NCBI GenBank assembly: GCA_023374025.1
Contig: SIJG01000117.1
Location: forward strand, 62,001 to 126,000
DNA from: Heterodera schachtii
Taxonomy: Eukaryota; Nematoda; Chromadorea; Rhabditida; Heteroderidae
Direction: 5' to 3'
DNA: 64,000 nt
Shown here: piece after piece, positions 24,159-35,871 of the stretch
Numbering within the stretch: position 1 is the stretch's first letter
Layout of the letters: the number at the start of each line of letters is the position of its first letter
Program-made: the position numbers and the translations under genes
Notes under the pieces: generated by a model
What the model was told of the DNA's origin: nothing
The model's input: the letters and a program-made list of their open reading frames with translations, nothing else
Database searches by the model: none

Positions 24159-24251
24159 TAGTAATAATTCATAGAAAATAGTAATAATTCATAGAAAAAT
24201 AGTAATAATTCATCGAAAATAGTAATAATTCATAGAAATAGTAATAATTCC
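24159..24251. repeat. Minisatellite upstream of PIPK copy 2
   Basis: Five copies of the ATAGTAATAATTCATAGAAA unit, at the same place as in units 1 and 3. Confidence 0.9.
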
Positions 24252-24299
24252 TCTTTATTTTATGGAAATAAATGCCCAAATTAAATTTGCCAAATAATG

Positions 24300-24474
24300 A
24301 TCAGCTAAGCATTACGTCAATGAGTAGGATTTCTTCACATCATTAAGTAGAACATTCTGCATAAAAGGCTGCCACTGCTCAATTAATTCACTCACAAATC
24401 AGAATTTTAATTTTTGCATAATTTTAAATTCTTAATATTATTTAAAATAATAAAATCTATTTTCCCTTTAGAAA
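24300..24474 (+). promoter_or_regulatory. Conserved promoter of PIPK copy 2
   Basis: It carries the same ordered elements as copy 1: ATTACGTCAATGAGTAGG, AAGTAGAACATTCTGC, ATAAAAGG (24361) and CACTGCTCAATTAATTCAC. An acceptor TTTAG ends 4 bp before the ATG. Its preservation suggests this paralogue can still be transcribed although the PAP is gone. Confidence 0.6.
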
Positions 24475-27400
24475 ATGTTACTCTTGTCAATTGTTTTGGC
24501 ATTTTTTCTACAATTCCTTTCATCTGTTGCCCACCCCGAAAATCAAGGTGAAATATTAAGTTATTACTATGGTCACACGGTCCGGGTATTGGGGCAAAAA
24601 TGGTTCCGGGGGTTGCCATATCCAGAAAAGCCGGATTGGGTCTAACTTCAATAATTAAGATAGGTATTCAAATTTTAATATTTTCTAAATCATACATGCA
24701 TAAGCGGTGACTCAGTCCAATGGCCATACGACGGACGATTGAGAAATGTGGGGGAGGGGGTACGGGACGGCCGAAGGATTTTCGCCTTGGAGGGTGTACC
24801 GCAGCAAACTTTATTTTTTATTTTTTCAAAAAAATTTAATTCCGATTTGTTAACAGATTTTGTCCAAAAGATGGTCAGATTTTGCGCTTTTGAGCCAATT
24901 TTTATGGGTTTTTGGAAAAAATTGGAATAAAGGAGGTTTTTGAAGGAGTAACAATAAGGAAAATCTTAAACAGAGTTAGAACAAAAAATTTCGGATTTAC
25001 AAGGAGTGCATGATTAAATTCTTGAAAAATTCTTACGGAGTTTTGTAAAAAACTGTAAGAAACTTTATCTTAAAAATTTAACTTTGCATAGTTAAAGTCC
25101 GGGTCTTGAAAAACCACGTACACGGGTTTGTAAACCGGTCGGGTATCCGGACCCGTGTAACCCTAGTTATTAATATGGATGCGATTTTATTTTTAACTTT
25201 TTTTTTGAACTCAATTGTTTTGAAGAAAGGAGTGTACCTCATTTGCAACAGCAAAAAGTGAATAAAATTATTTTTGCTCAGTTTTTTCTGAAAATTATTC
25301 ACTATTCATCACTATTTCGGGCATTTTATCTCTATTTGGGATTTTTACGCTTTTTTGTTAACTATTTCGAGATTTTTTGTCACTAAAAGTCGCATCCCTA
25401 GTTATTCCTTAATTCTATCAAAGATAAATATAAATTAAAAATAGAATTAAATTAAATACAACTTAATTAAATTTTTGCATTTTAAAAGATGAAAATGACA
25501 AAATTTGCAATGCATTTTTGACTAATGCTGCTAAAATGAAAAACGATGAGTATTTTAAAATGAACGATGTACAACTAATTCAAGCAAAATTGGGCAAATA
25601 TTTTTGCAAAAACATGAAAGAAAATGAAAAAAACAAAGGAAAACATTCAAAAACAATTAATTACAAATTTAATTGGACAAAGGTGGACAATGTTCAATTT
25701 TATGCGGAAGAAGCAATGGGCGAAATGCGGGAGAAATTTGGAATTACTTACATGAAATTAGCGGTAAAATATTAACATATCCTAAACATATTGAGGATAA
25801 ATTCGATTGCAAGTTTGAACAATTAATACCGAAATTATTATTATTTAATAAAAAAAATTGCAATCAAATTTTAGGATTCTTTTCTACCGGATGACTTAAC
25901 TGACCTTGGTATCAAAGGGAAAAGCTCAAACAAAATCTATCGTACAAAAGACGAACTTTTTATGTTAAAGCAAATTCCACAACCCTATCAAATGGAAACA
26001 ATGGAAAGAACGTTGAAAGATTATGTGAAGCATATGATGGAAACGGGAGACAAATCATTTATCAACAAAATCTTTTTGGTCTTTCGAATGGAAATTATGG
26101 TAATTAAAATTTCTTTAATTATTGATAATTTTATTTTATAAAATTTTCGATTCTTTTTATTTTTGAAACTTTGAGATTTTGTAAATACGAGCGGAAAATT
26201 CACTAACTTATTTTTAACTCTTAATAATTAAAATGTTTTAAAAACCTTTCTCAGAACACTCCAACACTGTTTCTGCTGATGGAAAATGTGTTCAAAAATG
26301 CCAAGGATTTGCCACTTTTGAACTTTGATGTGAAGGGTGTCTTCTCCCGTCAGCCCAAATTGGTCAATGTTGACCAGGAACAGCGTTTAAACGACGTCGT
26401 GCTCAAATGGTACAATTACTTTGGTGGCAAACCGCCCCTTGTGCCGAAAGAAGTGGAGCCAATGTTCCCGGAGAGCATTTTGTTGGACAAAGCGACGCAT
26501 CAGAACATCGCAGAACGGCTGAAAAGTGACTTTGAGGTGGTGGCATTTAATTTTTAATGGCTTTTTCTAACCTGGCACATGAAATGCAAATTATACTAAT
26601 ATTTTAAACGCAGAAGAATTTCATTCAAAAATTTGGTCCCATTTTTAGTCTACAAATTTATGAATGTTTAAGGTTTTGGCGAAAAACAATGTGAATAATT
26701 GGAGTATTATAATTGGCGTTTATTTCGAACAAAATGGAGAACATAAAACAATTGCCGAAAGCTCGTAAGTGTTTATATAGTGGTACTCCCCGCCCGACCT
26801 TCGGGGACAGAAATAAAAGGGAGCGGGGAAATTTGTTGGTGAGGGCTTGAGAAAATTGAAAATGGTTCGGGTATCAACGCCTTCTTTTTCTGGCGTCAAA
26901 TTTTATTATTAAATTTAGTGACAAAATGCCATTTTTCAATGCCACCTGTAATCAGTGCAGAAATCACCCGAACTCAGAGACCTTTTTGGAAAACGAAAAA
27001 TTGCGTCTTTACATTGGCATTGTGGGCATTTTCATGCCATACAGTGAAGAACGGATAGAAAAATATATTAACAATTTTAAAGACAAAAATCGTATTACTG
27101 TGGAAAAAAAAGATAAAAAAGATCTTGACGATCTGCTGATGGCATATGTGAAGACGGGGAGAGTTTGGGTAAATCAGTCGTAAATAATTTTAATTGGAAA
27201 AATTAATTAAATTAATAAATTAAAATAAATCTAGGAAACGTTTGGGCCGGTTGCGCCTCCAATGTATGCAGATCGTATGCGCGCTTTTAGGTATATTTTG
27301 CGTTATAATTTGCTTTTTTTGCAATAACCAAATGAGTTGCTGGTATCACTTATAGGATGCCATTTAATGATACTCATAAAATTTTTTATTATATTTTTAA

Positions 27401-28181
27401 ATATATTTTTTTTAATATTTCTTGTAAAAAAGATTAAAAATATTTTTAATTTCTTAATTCAAGATGTTTTTTTCTTCATTTTTGGACGAAATCCCAATTG
27501 AATTCCATTGCCTATTCATTCTAATCCCCATTTTGCATAAAAATAAAATATTCTTTTCAATTTGAGCATGGCTTGCGCCTTTCGCTGGAAAGCATCGGCA
27601 GAAAATGTTGTGCCATCGGAGGCCATTAGACAAGCACTTATTTTGGCATTTTGTGATTCGTACGGAAATTCAGAACAATTCAAAGAAACAGAACAACAAT
27701 TGGAGGAAGCAAAAGAGAAAAAGTGGACGGATTTGGTGCAAAACGAATATTCAATTGGCCAATACACTGTGACCATTTTTGGGGTTGAACTGTTCAAGCA
27801 TTTGATGGAGCAATCGGGCAAATACTCCTGGGATTTTTTGGTAAATTTTAAAGCACGGCTAATTTCCTTAATTTCAAAGCTAAAAGCATTAGCTAAAGCA
27901 TTTGTTATTATTAAAAATTATTTTTAAAGAATGAGTTGGCCGAAGATGAGCTGAAGGCTACTGGTGAAAATTATGAGCACATTTCCCAAAAATTTGTTGT
28001 GGAAAAGTTTGATGAAGAAATGATGGAAGAAATCTCTGAAAACGTTTTAAAAAAAGAGCCAAAAAAGACAATAACTTTGGCGTTGTTGTCATTGAAAGTG
28101 AAAGAAAGCGACAAAGAAAAGTGCGAATTCTTCAAAGTGATCGGCAAATATGAGGACGACCAAAAGAAAGAGGACCAATGA
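24475..28181 (+). CDS. Predicted secreted PIPK-like pseudokinase without PAP domain (copy 2)
   Basis: Nine exons (24475-24547, 25489-25763, 25875-26099, 26255-26536, 26673-26764, 26919-27168, 27235-27290, 27567-27840, 27930-28181) total 1779 nt and give 592 aa with no stop. Exon 1 is the PAP signal peptide (MLLLSIVLAFFLQFLSSVA) plus HPENQ. It ends at an AAG/GTGAAA donor whose phase matches the kinase exon starting DENDKICN, which in the paralogues follows the last PAP exon. All PAP exons are absent. PIPK landmarks are YAEEAMGEMREKFGI, GKSSNKIYRTKD, FMLKQI, LLMENVF, FDVKGVFSRQ, NNVNNWSIIIGVYF and LYIGIVGIFMPYSEE, then APPMYADRMRAF. The MDYSL-type catalytic Asp is Asn294 and the IID-type metal Asp is Gly352, so activity is unlikely. 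A tail of about 175 aa follows (exons 8 and 9). Intron 1 holds a foldback element. Splicing over that intron is the main uncertainty. Confidence 0.72.
24568..25165. mobile_element. CCGGGT-family TIR element in intron 1 of PIPK copy 2
   Basis: The ends are inverted: TATGGTCACACGGTCCGGGT at the left, and at the right CCGGACCCGTGTAACCCTA. The flanks GTTATTAC (24560-24567) and GTTATTAA (25166-25173) form an 8-bp target duplication with one mismatch. It belongs with the elements at 37298, 44824 and 52024. Confidence 0.75.
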
Positions 28182-29087
28182 TCAGCCAAATGGTGATCAG
28201 CTGATCAGAACAGCTTAGATAGAAATTGTTGATCATTTTGATTAGCATTGTGTTACCTCCTTTTCTTTTTCATGGGATGCTGCAAATGATGCTTATAATT
28301 CGTAAGACTGGGGACAACATTTGGGTTTTTAACCCTAAAAATGATGACACGGAATTTTGTGCCTTGTAAAAGACACAAAAGAATTTTTGTTGAGAAACCC
28401 TAGAAAAGCATTTCCGGGAATTTTTTTATTCACAAAAAATCTCTCCTTTGCAGCTTCCGAAATTCGATTAGCATCATTTGTGTGTTGGTAAACTGTCTTA
28501 GTATTAGATTTATTTATGTAATTTTTTCTTTGTATTTTTATTGTTTTGCATTTTCGGTGTTTTATTAAACTTTTTCTGTCTTATTTTTATTTATTAACAG
28601 GGCAGGGTTTTTGTGATTTTCAAATTTTTTATGAATGATTTCTTTGGCTCCACATTCTTTTATTCGTTGGTCGCCTCGATAATATTTATTTTGGAAAATT
28701 TGAATGCAATTTGTTAACAAATTTTGTACAAAAATAAGCAAATTTTTCGATCTTTGGCTAATTTATAAGAAAAAAAGATAGGAATTTTGGGGGACGGCGG
28801 ATGGAAAATTTTAAGAAATTATATGATAGAACTTAGCCAAATTTTTCAGAAGTTTTCCTCCTTTAAGATGAAAATAAGGAATTACCCCCAAATCAGAACA
28901 TTTCTTAGAAACAAGAACATAAAAAAACCCTGTATTAATCAGAAAAAAATTAATTAAAGGAAAAAAATTTCTTTAAGGAAAACGTCAAACGGTGTTGAAC
29001 TCATAACAAAGATTTCTATTAGTGCTGAAGCACTAACCACTAAACCACAAATATTTTGAAAAATATAAGCAAAATTTACTTTATTTC
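28182..29087. other. 3' flank of PIPK copy 2 with a tRNA-like box pair
   Basis: Matches the 3' flank of copies 1 and 3 up to about 28620. On the minus strand at about 29052-28985 there is a tRNA-like pair: GTGGTTTAGTGGTTAGTGC (A box) and GAGTTCAACACC (B box, imperfect). No gene seen. Confidence 0.5.
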
Positions 29088-29174
29088 ATGCGCATTGTTC
29101 TGCTGCTAATGGCAATTGCATTAATTTTTGCATTTATTTTATTTGAAAAAAACTTTGCCAACAAATACCATTAA
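29088..29174 (+). CDS. Very short hydrophobic ORF, paralogue of 16016 ORF (doubtful)
   Basis: The 28-codon frame MRIVLLLMAIALIFAFILFE ends soon after FANKYH. It resembles the first half of the unit 1 ORF but stops early. It is either a decayed copy or chance hydrophobic sequence. Confidence 0.2.
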   Translation: MRIVLLLMAIALIFAFILFEKNFANKYH

Positions 29175-29830
29175 AAATTTGCTTAATAAAGTTTACACTA
29201 AACAACCACAAAATGGATTTAACCTTAAAAAGTAAAAAAATGCCTCCAAATTTACCAAAAATTTCGAAAAAGATTCCTTTTCGCTTTTTTTTTTTTGCAT
29301 TTTTATTGTGAAAATTTAAAAAACTGGCCGTAATATGGACTAACAACGCAAAAATAGCTGAATATGGATTTATTCCCGAAAACCTTCTAAATTTTTTTTA
29401 AAATGTCTGTCTTTTTTCAAAGAATTTATTGTTGAGATTAAATATTTAAAAAAATGTATAGATAACAAAATTTGTCGTTGATAGAAAAAATAATTTTTTT
29501 TTTTTGCCCAGATTTTGTATATAATTTTTTTTTTTTCTCAGCTATTAGTCGAAAAAAACTTGTTTTTCTTATATTAATTCTTTTTGTTTTCTATAAAAAA
29601 TTCATTGGAATGCTTTCACATCACAACAATTGGAGGCGGTGGCGGCACATCGGTGCCGAAAACAATGACACCCGTTGACTCATAAACATTTATTTAGATG
29701 AATCTACCGGGATTAGAAGAATTTTCTATTTTCTACAATTTCTCTATTAAAAGGGCGACAAAATTTCCTATTTTGATATGATTTTATTGAGTTAAAAACA
29801 TTAAAATAAAGATACATTTTGTATATTTTC
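29175..29830. other. Intergenic
   Basis: A+T-rich with long T runs. No supported gene. Confidence 0.4.
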
Positions 29831-30226
29831 GCTCTTATGGAAAAGTATATAGTTTTTCCATTTCTGTAGATTCCCAAAAAAGCTTAAAAACGCCAACATA
29901 TTAGCTATATTTTGAGGCATATCTACAATTTAAAAACAACATGATTTAAAATTATTTTTCGTATCTAAACTCTCTCGAAAGAATCAATTCGAAAATTGAA
30001 ATTTATAATGGAAGGAGAAGACCTAGGTAGTTATTTTGTTTAATTAATAAACTAATTGTAAGAAATGTTTTTTTAATTCTTTGCTATCGAAATTTTTTAT
30101 ACCAGTCAAAACATTTCAAGGCATAAACCAGTCAATCACTCTTTTCTGATCAATCGCTATCGATCGATAGTTCAGCCATTTTCAATCGTTTTGCTCACCG
30201 GTCACTTTTGCCAAATCTCCCCATCA
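29831..30226 (-). repeat. Inverted copy of the flank of the secreted coiled-coil gene
   Basis: Reverse complement of about 48190-48640, including the palindromic ATCGATCGATAG core and GACTGGTTTATGCCTTGAAA. Homology stops at CCCCATCA (about 30227), where a foldback element begins and the coding part of the gene is missing. Unit 3 plus the coiled-coil gene are thus flanked by an inverted pair about 18 kb apart. Confidence 0.8.
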
Positions 30227-30637
30227 GGGCTGGGATCGCGCCGCGATGCGCGATGTGCGATCCGCGATTCGCGGCGTTTTTTTTTGCGCGATCCGCTGTC
30301 GCGGCCGCGGGAAATTGAATGCGCGATGCGCGGCCGCGGTTTTTTTTTTTTGCGCGATGCGCGGAATTTGGGACTCCGCGGCAATTTTGGACCAATTAAA
30401 AAAAATTATCTATCGAAGTGATTGTTTTTTATTTTTAATATTATTTAAAAATAAGTATTTGTTTATGTAAAAAGCAAGATAATTTTGAAATTTTATGTCA
30501 GAATATCACCATTTTACCAAGAAAATATAAGATTGAGGCAAAATATGGTCATTTTTGGACAAAATCTATTAACAAATCGCATTAAAAATTAAAATTTTCC
30601 CGGCGGCGCCTATCGGCGCCATCGGACATCCCTGTCC
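30227..30637. mobile_element. Small hAT-like foldback element, CGCGATCCGCG-rich
   Basis: It begins CAGGGCTGGGATCGCG and closes near GGACATCCCTG, giving short inverted ends of the CAGGG type common in hAT elements. The interior has palindromic GCGCGATGCGCGG and CCGCGGCCGCGG runs. Related runs occur at 31070-31175. No protein is encoded. I could not verify a target duplication. Confidence 0.55.
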
Positions 30638-31302
30638 ATCTCCCAAAGTTTTTTTCGAAAAAATCGCCGCAAAAAAAAAAGCATTTTAAAGGCAAAAAAG
30701 TCATCGCTTGGCTTCTATTCCCAAAATTGTAAATTCGATAATGGGAGGTGAAAAATACATATTTAATTCAATATGATCGAACAAATTGTAAAAATACTGA
30801 TTTGAAGCAATTTCGCAAAATGTCCTGATTTTCGACCCTACAATCTGATTTTTCGGGCCCGATGTCCTGATTTTGAAAATTTTTCGATCACACCCCTGTT
30901 TTAGGATGACTGGAACCCCTTCAGTAATTTTGAAACTGACCCACCCCCCCCCCCCATTCAGTCCCATCGCAAATTTTGTATATGCGGGATTTTAACTGTT
31001 TTTAAATAAGAAAATTTAAAAAAAAATGTTAAATTGTTTAAAAATTAGAAAATTTTTTTAATAAATGCGCGATCCGCGGTCCGCGGCCGCGGCAATTGAA
31101 TGCGCGATGCGCGACCGCGGTTTTTTTTTTTTTGCGCGATCCGCGGTCCGCGGCCGAGGCAATTTGAATGCGCGATGTAGGCACCAAAAAATCGAAATAA
31201 AGGCATGAAAAGGCACGAAAATCCCGAAAAAGGCATGAAAAAGGCATTTAAAATTTTTTTATTAAGGATTTTTAGGGAGCAACACGTAAAACCTAATCAA
31301 AA
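30638..31302. repeat. Repeat debris before protease copy D
   Basis: Contains a poly-C run (about 30945-30955) and a second CGCGATCCGCGGTCCGCGG tract (31070-31175) followed by AAAGGCATGAAAA repeats. The 5' part of protease copy D is absent, and this repeat-rich stretch replaces it up to about 31300. Confidence 0.5.
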
Positions 31303-33487
31303 ATTCAATTTTCACCAAATGTTCGGCCAATTTGTTTGTTCGGCCTCGGTTGGCTTCATCTTAAAATAATTAATATACGATTTAATGTTTTTTTCTTTCC
31401 ATTAAGATGCATCATTTTATTCTAATGCTTCCGAAAACGACAAATTTGGCTCATTTACATCATTAATTAATTCCACATTTATCATTGCTGGTTGGGGCTT
31501 AACGCAGCCAATGTGCCAAAAATATCCAACTCCAAAAGCAAGTGACCAAAATGGTTGGCAAAATGCGAATCAATCAATCAATCAATCATTTATACGCAAA
31601 AGCGTGACGCCGAAAAATAATGAAATAATAATATCAAAACAATCAATTGGTCACTTTTGGAGTTGGGGTGGCAAAGAAATCAACAAATTAAGATCAGATC
31701 TTTCAAGAAGTTTGGCAAACTCATTAGGATTTAATAATCTCGTCTCTTTAGGTAAAAGACTATAGAGACGAGAGGTTCGAATAAAGAAAGAGTTGTATCT
31801 AACATTGGTTGAGCAATAAGCTGAACAGAACATAGCAGAGAAATCGGACGAAAGTCGACTGGGTTTACCGGATTTTGAATTTTTGGGACAGGGCAAATAA
31901 TTGACTTTTTCCGTATTTCTGGAATTTGGGCAGTCATCAATGAGAAACTAAAAATATGGAAAAGTGGTCGGACTAAATTTTCTTTACAATTTTTCAAAAA
32001 AATGTTGGGAATTCCATCAATACTAGTGTTGTTAGCATTTGAAAGTTTATAAAGAGAGAAATAAATTTCATATGGGGTTATGTTAAAATATTCGATATTT
32101 TTTTCAGGATTTTCTAGGCATTGAAATTGTTCTAAATTTTGATCTGTAAAAAGGGAAAAAAATTGTTGCGCTAATGCATTCGACTTTTCCTTATCTGGGA
32201 AGAGGATCAGACCATTTTTATCAGTAAATGCAGGTATCATAGTATTTTTAATTTTAAGGAAAGAATTTATAAATTGAAAACGTTTTTTAGAGTCTAAGGT
32301 CCGCAAAAACTTATTTTCACGATTTTTATAAAATTTATTTATTTCTACATCGATTTTTTTGAAACTTCTAAAAATTTAATTTTTATATGGTCTTTCTGAA
32401 GGTCCTTCCAAAGCTGTTTACGATAAATGATTAATTTCAAAAGATGTTCGAGCAGTTTTTCAACTTTATTTGTTGTTTGTATGGGTACATAATTCCTTAT
32501 CAAATTATTTAGGAAAAACATAAATTTTATGTAAATAAGCTCGATATCAGGGCAATAAGAAAAAAATAAATTCCAATCAACCATTAAGAGTATGGCATTT
32601 ATTTTCAAATAATTTGCTTTTTTGAAATTATAAAATTTTTTTGAAGCATTACTATTAACCTGTAAATTTATGCTGAATTGAATTGCATTATGGTCACTAT
32701 TACCAAATGGGGGTTCAACTATAACATTATTCAATAGATTTTCGTTGTTTGTAAATAATAAATCTAATAAATTGTTTCCCCGTGTAGGGGAGTTGACCAT
32801 TAGTCTTAATTTATATCCCTCTAAAAATGAAATGAAAAGTGATTCAAGGTGATTGTTTCTTTTTAATGATTTCAATGGAAGAATGCATTGAATATATTAG
32901 CAAAGATAGACAAAAAGAACGTAAAAAAATAAATAAATTATGGAAATTTAATTATTATTTAATTTTAGTCAATAATTTGTCTAATGTCCTCCCTTTTGTG
33001 AATAACACCCGTGCTTTGAAAACTGAATTTAATTTAGCGCATTTGAAGGACAAAATTTGTGTGATGGCTGAACCCAGCTTGGCGGAGAAGTTACAATAAA
33101 CATCATTAACACCATTTAAATCCATTAATCTTTTTTTTCAGGGAGACAGCGGCGGTCCTTTGATGTTTAAAAATGGCCATAATTGGGCACAAGTGGGCGT
33201 CGCTAGCACATCGACGTGTAATCCGGAAAAGCCCAAAAGCACCGATGGTCTAACAAGTAATTATTTCTATCACACAATTTGTATTTTTATATAAATTATT
33301 TTTAATCCAAAAAAATTTAGATTTCGTAACCAAAACGACAAAATGTATTCATAAATTTGCTTTCACCAAATATTAATTATATTATTTAATTTTTTTTTTA
33401 TCTAATTCAGCTGACTATACTCCAATTGATTGCAATTGGATTGAAGAGGTGACAAATGGAGAAGTGAAGTGCATAGATAATGGATGA
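31303..33487 (+). pseudogene. Trypsin-like serine protease pseudogene (copy D), split by a LINE
   Basis: The first four exons are missing; homology starts in the exon encoding SPNVRPICLFG. The next exon (from 31407) encodes SLINSTFIIAGWGLTQP, then loses 2 nt near 31549 relative to copy B, shifting the frame. At 31570/31571, within this exon, a LINE fragment is inserted on the opposite strand; protease sequence resumes near 32865 (MISMEECIEYIS). Later exons are intact in sequence: the pre-serine exon at about 32967-33096 (NNLSNVLPFVNN), the active-site exon from 33142 with GDSGGP (Ser retained, unlike B and C) and the last exon 33411-33487 (DCNWIEEVTNGEVKC). Copy D therefore comes from a copy with an intact active site but cannot be functional. 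Confidence 0.88.
31571..32867 (-). mobile_element. Truncated, internally deleted LINE inserted in protease copy D
   Basis: Reading 5' to 3' on the minus strand: the C-terminal half of an APE endonuclease (NSPTRGNNLLDLLFTNN, then GNSDHNAIQF), the linker, the N-terminal reverse-transcriptase region (NNTSIDGIPNIFLKN, KKSIICPVPK, VDFRPISLLCS), then a jump in another frame to the usual C-terminal end (SFFIRTSRLYSLLPKETR). The RT catalytic core is gone. The 3' end is a short tandem tail (ATTG repeated about five times), as in CR1-like elements. The insertion splits ATGCGAATGATTTCAATG of the protease. Few frame breaks suggest it is younger than the LINE at 22.1 kb. Confidence 0.88.
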
Positions 33488-35290
33488 AGCTGGTGTATTT
33501 GTTTGAATTGGAACGATTTAATGCTTTTTTAAATGCATTAAAACACTCTATTTGAATAATTTTCAAATTCTTTCAAAAAGCATATTTAAAATAAAAGTCG
33601 AAATCCATGTAATGCTCTCTATATATAAAATCTGTGAACCGAGAGCAAACTTCTTAAACTTTAATAAATTTTGCCACTTTTTTTTTTAACAAATAATTTT
33701 CATTAACTAAAAAGAGAGAGAAGTTTTTTACTTTTTAAAAAATTATTAAAAATAATTATTTAGAGATTTCAAACCAGGCAAAGAAATTTTTGAATTTTAC
33801 TTGAGCTCAGTACAGGAAAAAAAATTATGAGAAAACTTGTCTTTGAATTGGTCGACGGATTAATACAACAATATGAATTTGGCATTTAGTGTGATGAAAA
33901 TTTCAATTAAAAATTTCTCAAAAATTTCGAATATTGAACAAAAATTTCTGTGAGCAATTGAAAACGAAAAAAACAATAGAAAAAGTTGCGCAAAATGTGG
34001 CAATAAAAATCAAATTGTTCTGCCAATATACGACAAATAATGGTTTTTAAAAATTCATTTATTATTCATATTTCGGCATTTTCACAAGAAAATTCGAAAA
34101 AATCAACCTATGGATAAAATTCCTTCCTAAAATCCGAAATTTTGTAAAATTGAAAATTGTCAAAAGTTTTTTTATTTCTAAAATTCCTATTTAAAATATT
34201 TTAATGAAATTTTTTTTCTTAATATAATAAAATTATTTTTTCAAAATTAACAAAAAAAACCGCTGGACTCACTAAAAGCATTATGAAATTTCTAAGCAAA
34301 TGCAGACTTAGATTCCAAGAATTTTAATCCTTAAAAGCTGAAATTTTTAGTGAACATTTGAAATTTTTCGAAAATAAATTATGAACAAATCGCACTAAAT
34401 TTTCGTTTTAGAACTTAGGTATATAATGATTTACAAAGTCCCTTTTTTATACTTTTTTGGGATTTTTATGACTTTTCTGCAGTTCTGTGATTTTTTTTAT
34501 TCACTTTTTAAGGCAAAATTTGAAAGAAAATGCCGAAAACAGGACGATTGTTGAATTCCGACAAAAACATTCCATAATTGTTGAGAAGACTCCGAGAATT
34601 GAAACAATTGGCCTATTTTGTCCGATTATTTCGACAAAAATGTTACTCTGTTGAAATATTGCCCAATTCCTTTTACAATGTGTTTTAATATGACAAATTT
34701 GGAAAATTGTAATTGAAATTAATCGTTTTTGTAAAACTCTGTTGAAGTCATTCCAATTCCATGTCCTAATTTACAATGCCGTTTTAATATGATAATTTGA
34801 AAAGATACCTTTTTGGCAATTGTATTTCGAAATTAGTCGTTTATTTTAATGTTATTCTAAAAATAGTTTTCAAAAATGGAATTCTTTTTTGTTTTTAAAG
34901 ACTATTGCATAATTTCGTAACTTTTTGACGTTTTTTATGACTTTTAAGTGACTTTTTGGCGATTTTTTATGACTTAAATTTCATCCCTAATAATAAATAA
35001 TACTTTAAAAAAATTACAAACTTAAAAGTTTTTCGGAGAAAATTTAAATTTATTATTTTGATAAAATATTTTTTGATTTCTGCCTAACATTAACATTATC
35101 TTTTACATTATTTCCATGTAAAATGCCCGTTTGGCAGAAAAGAAAATCGAAGACTCGCAATATTTATAATTAAAAAAAAAGATTTTTCCTTTCCACCTGA
35201 TATTAGCATTGTCTTTTACATGATTGCCACGAAAACGCCCTTTTAATAGAAAAAAATATATAACATTATTTTTTCTGCATTTATTTCTAG
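33488..35290. other. Shared flank of the duplicated unit (unit 3)
   Basis: Non-coding; the least interrupted version of the flank seen in units 1 and 2. A local imperfect repeat around 34660-34810 duplicates the phrase with TTTTAATATGA. No gene seen. Confidence 0.7.
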
Positions 35291-35292
35291 CA

Positions 35293-35660
35293 ATAGAAAT
35301 AGTAATAATTCATAGAAAAATAGTAATAATTCATAGAAAAATAGTAATAATTCATAGAAATAGTAATAATTCATAGAAATAGTAATAATTCATAGAAAAA
35401 TAGTAATAATTCATAGAAAAATAGTAATAATTCATAGAAAAATAGTAATAATTCATAGAAATAGTAATAATTCATAGAAAAATAGTAATAATTCATAGAA
35501 AAATAGTAATAATTCATAGAAAAATAGTAATAATTCATAGAAATAGTAATAATTCATAGAAATAGTAATAATTCATAGAAATAGTAATAATTCATAGAAA
35601 AATACTAATAATTCATCGAAAAATAGTAATAATTCACAGAAATAGTAATAATTCATCTTT
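35293..35660. repeat. Expanded minisatellite upstream of PAP-PIPK copy 3
   Basis: Eighteen tandem copies of the ATAGTAATAATTCATAGAAA unit, three times as many as in unit 1. Variation is confined mainly to the A run (3-5 A) with three point variants near the right end. Confidence 0.95.
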
Positions 35661-35689
35661 ATTTTATGTAAATAAATATAAAAATTGTA

Positions 35690-35871
35690 TTTGCCAATCA
35701 ATGATCTGATCAGCATTACGTCAATGAGTAGGATTTAATCACATCATTAAGTAGAACATTCTGCATAAAAGGCTATCACTGCTCAATTAATTCACTCATA
35801 ATTTTTCATTTTTGCATTATTTTTCAATTGAATAATATAATTTAAATAATAAATAATTTTCCCTTTAGCCA
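35690..35871 (+). promoter_or_regulatory. Conserved promoter of PAP-PIPK copy 3
   Basis: Contains CATTACGTCAATGAGTAGG, AAGTAGAACATTCTGC, ATAAAAGG (about 35765) and CACTGCTCAATTAATTCAC, with an acceptor CCCTTTAG 3 bp before the ATG, as in the paralogues. Confidence 0.6.

Noticed and set aside
24407..24619. Minus-strand open frame over exon 1 of copy 2
   Set aside because: It is the antisense of the signal-peptide exon and the element end, with no motif.
30191..30470. Open frames with repeated RDA-type words near 30.2-30.5 kb
   Set aside because: They coincide with the palindromic CGCGATCCGCG repeat and are not conserved as protein.
11441..35660. CRISPR array suggested by regularly spaced short repeats
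   Set aside because: The units are contiguous with no unique spacers, and the genome is eukaryotic; it is a minisatellite.
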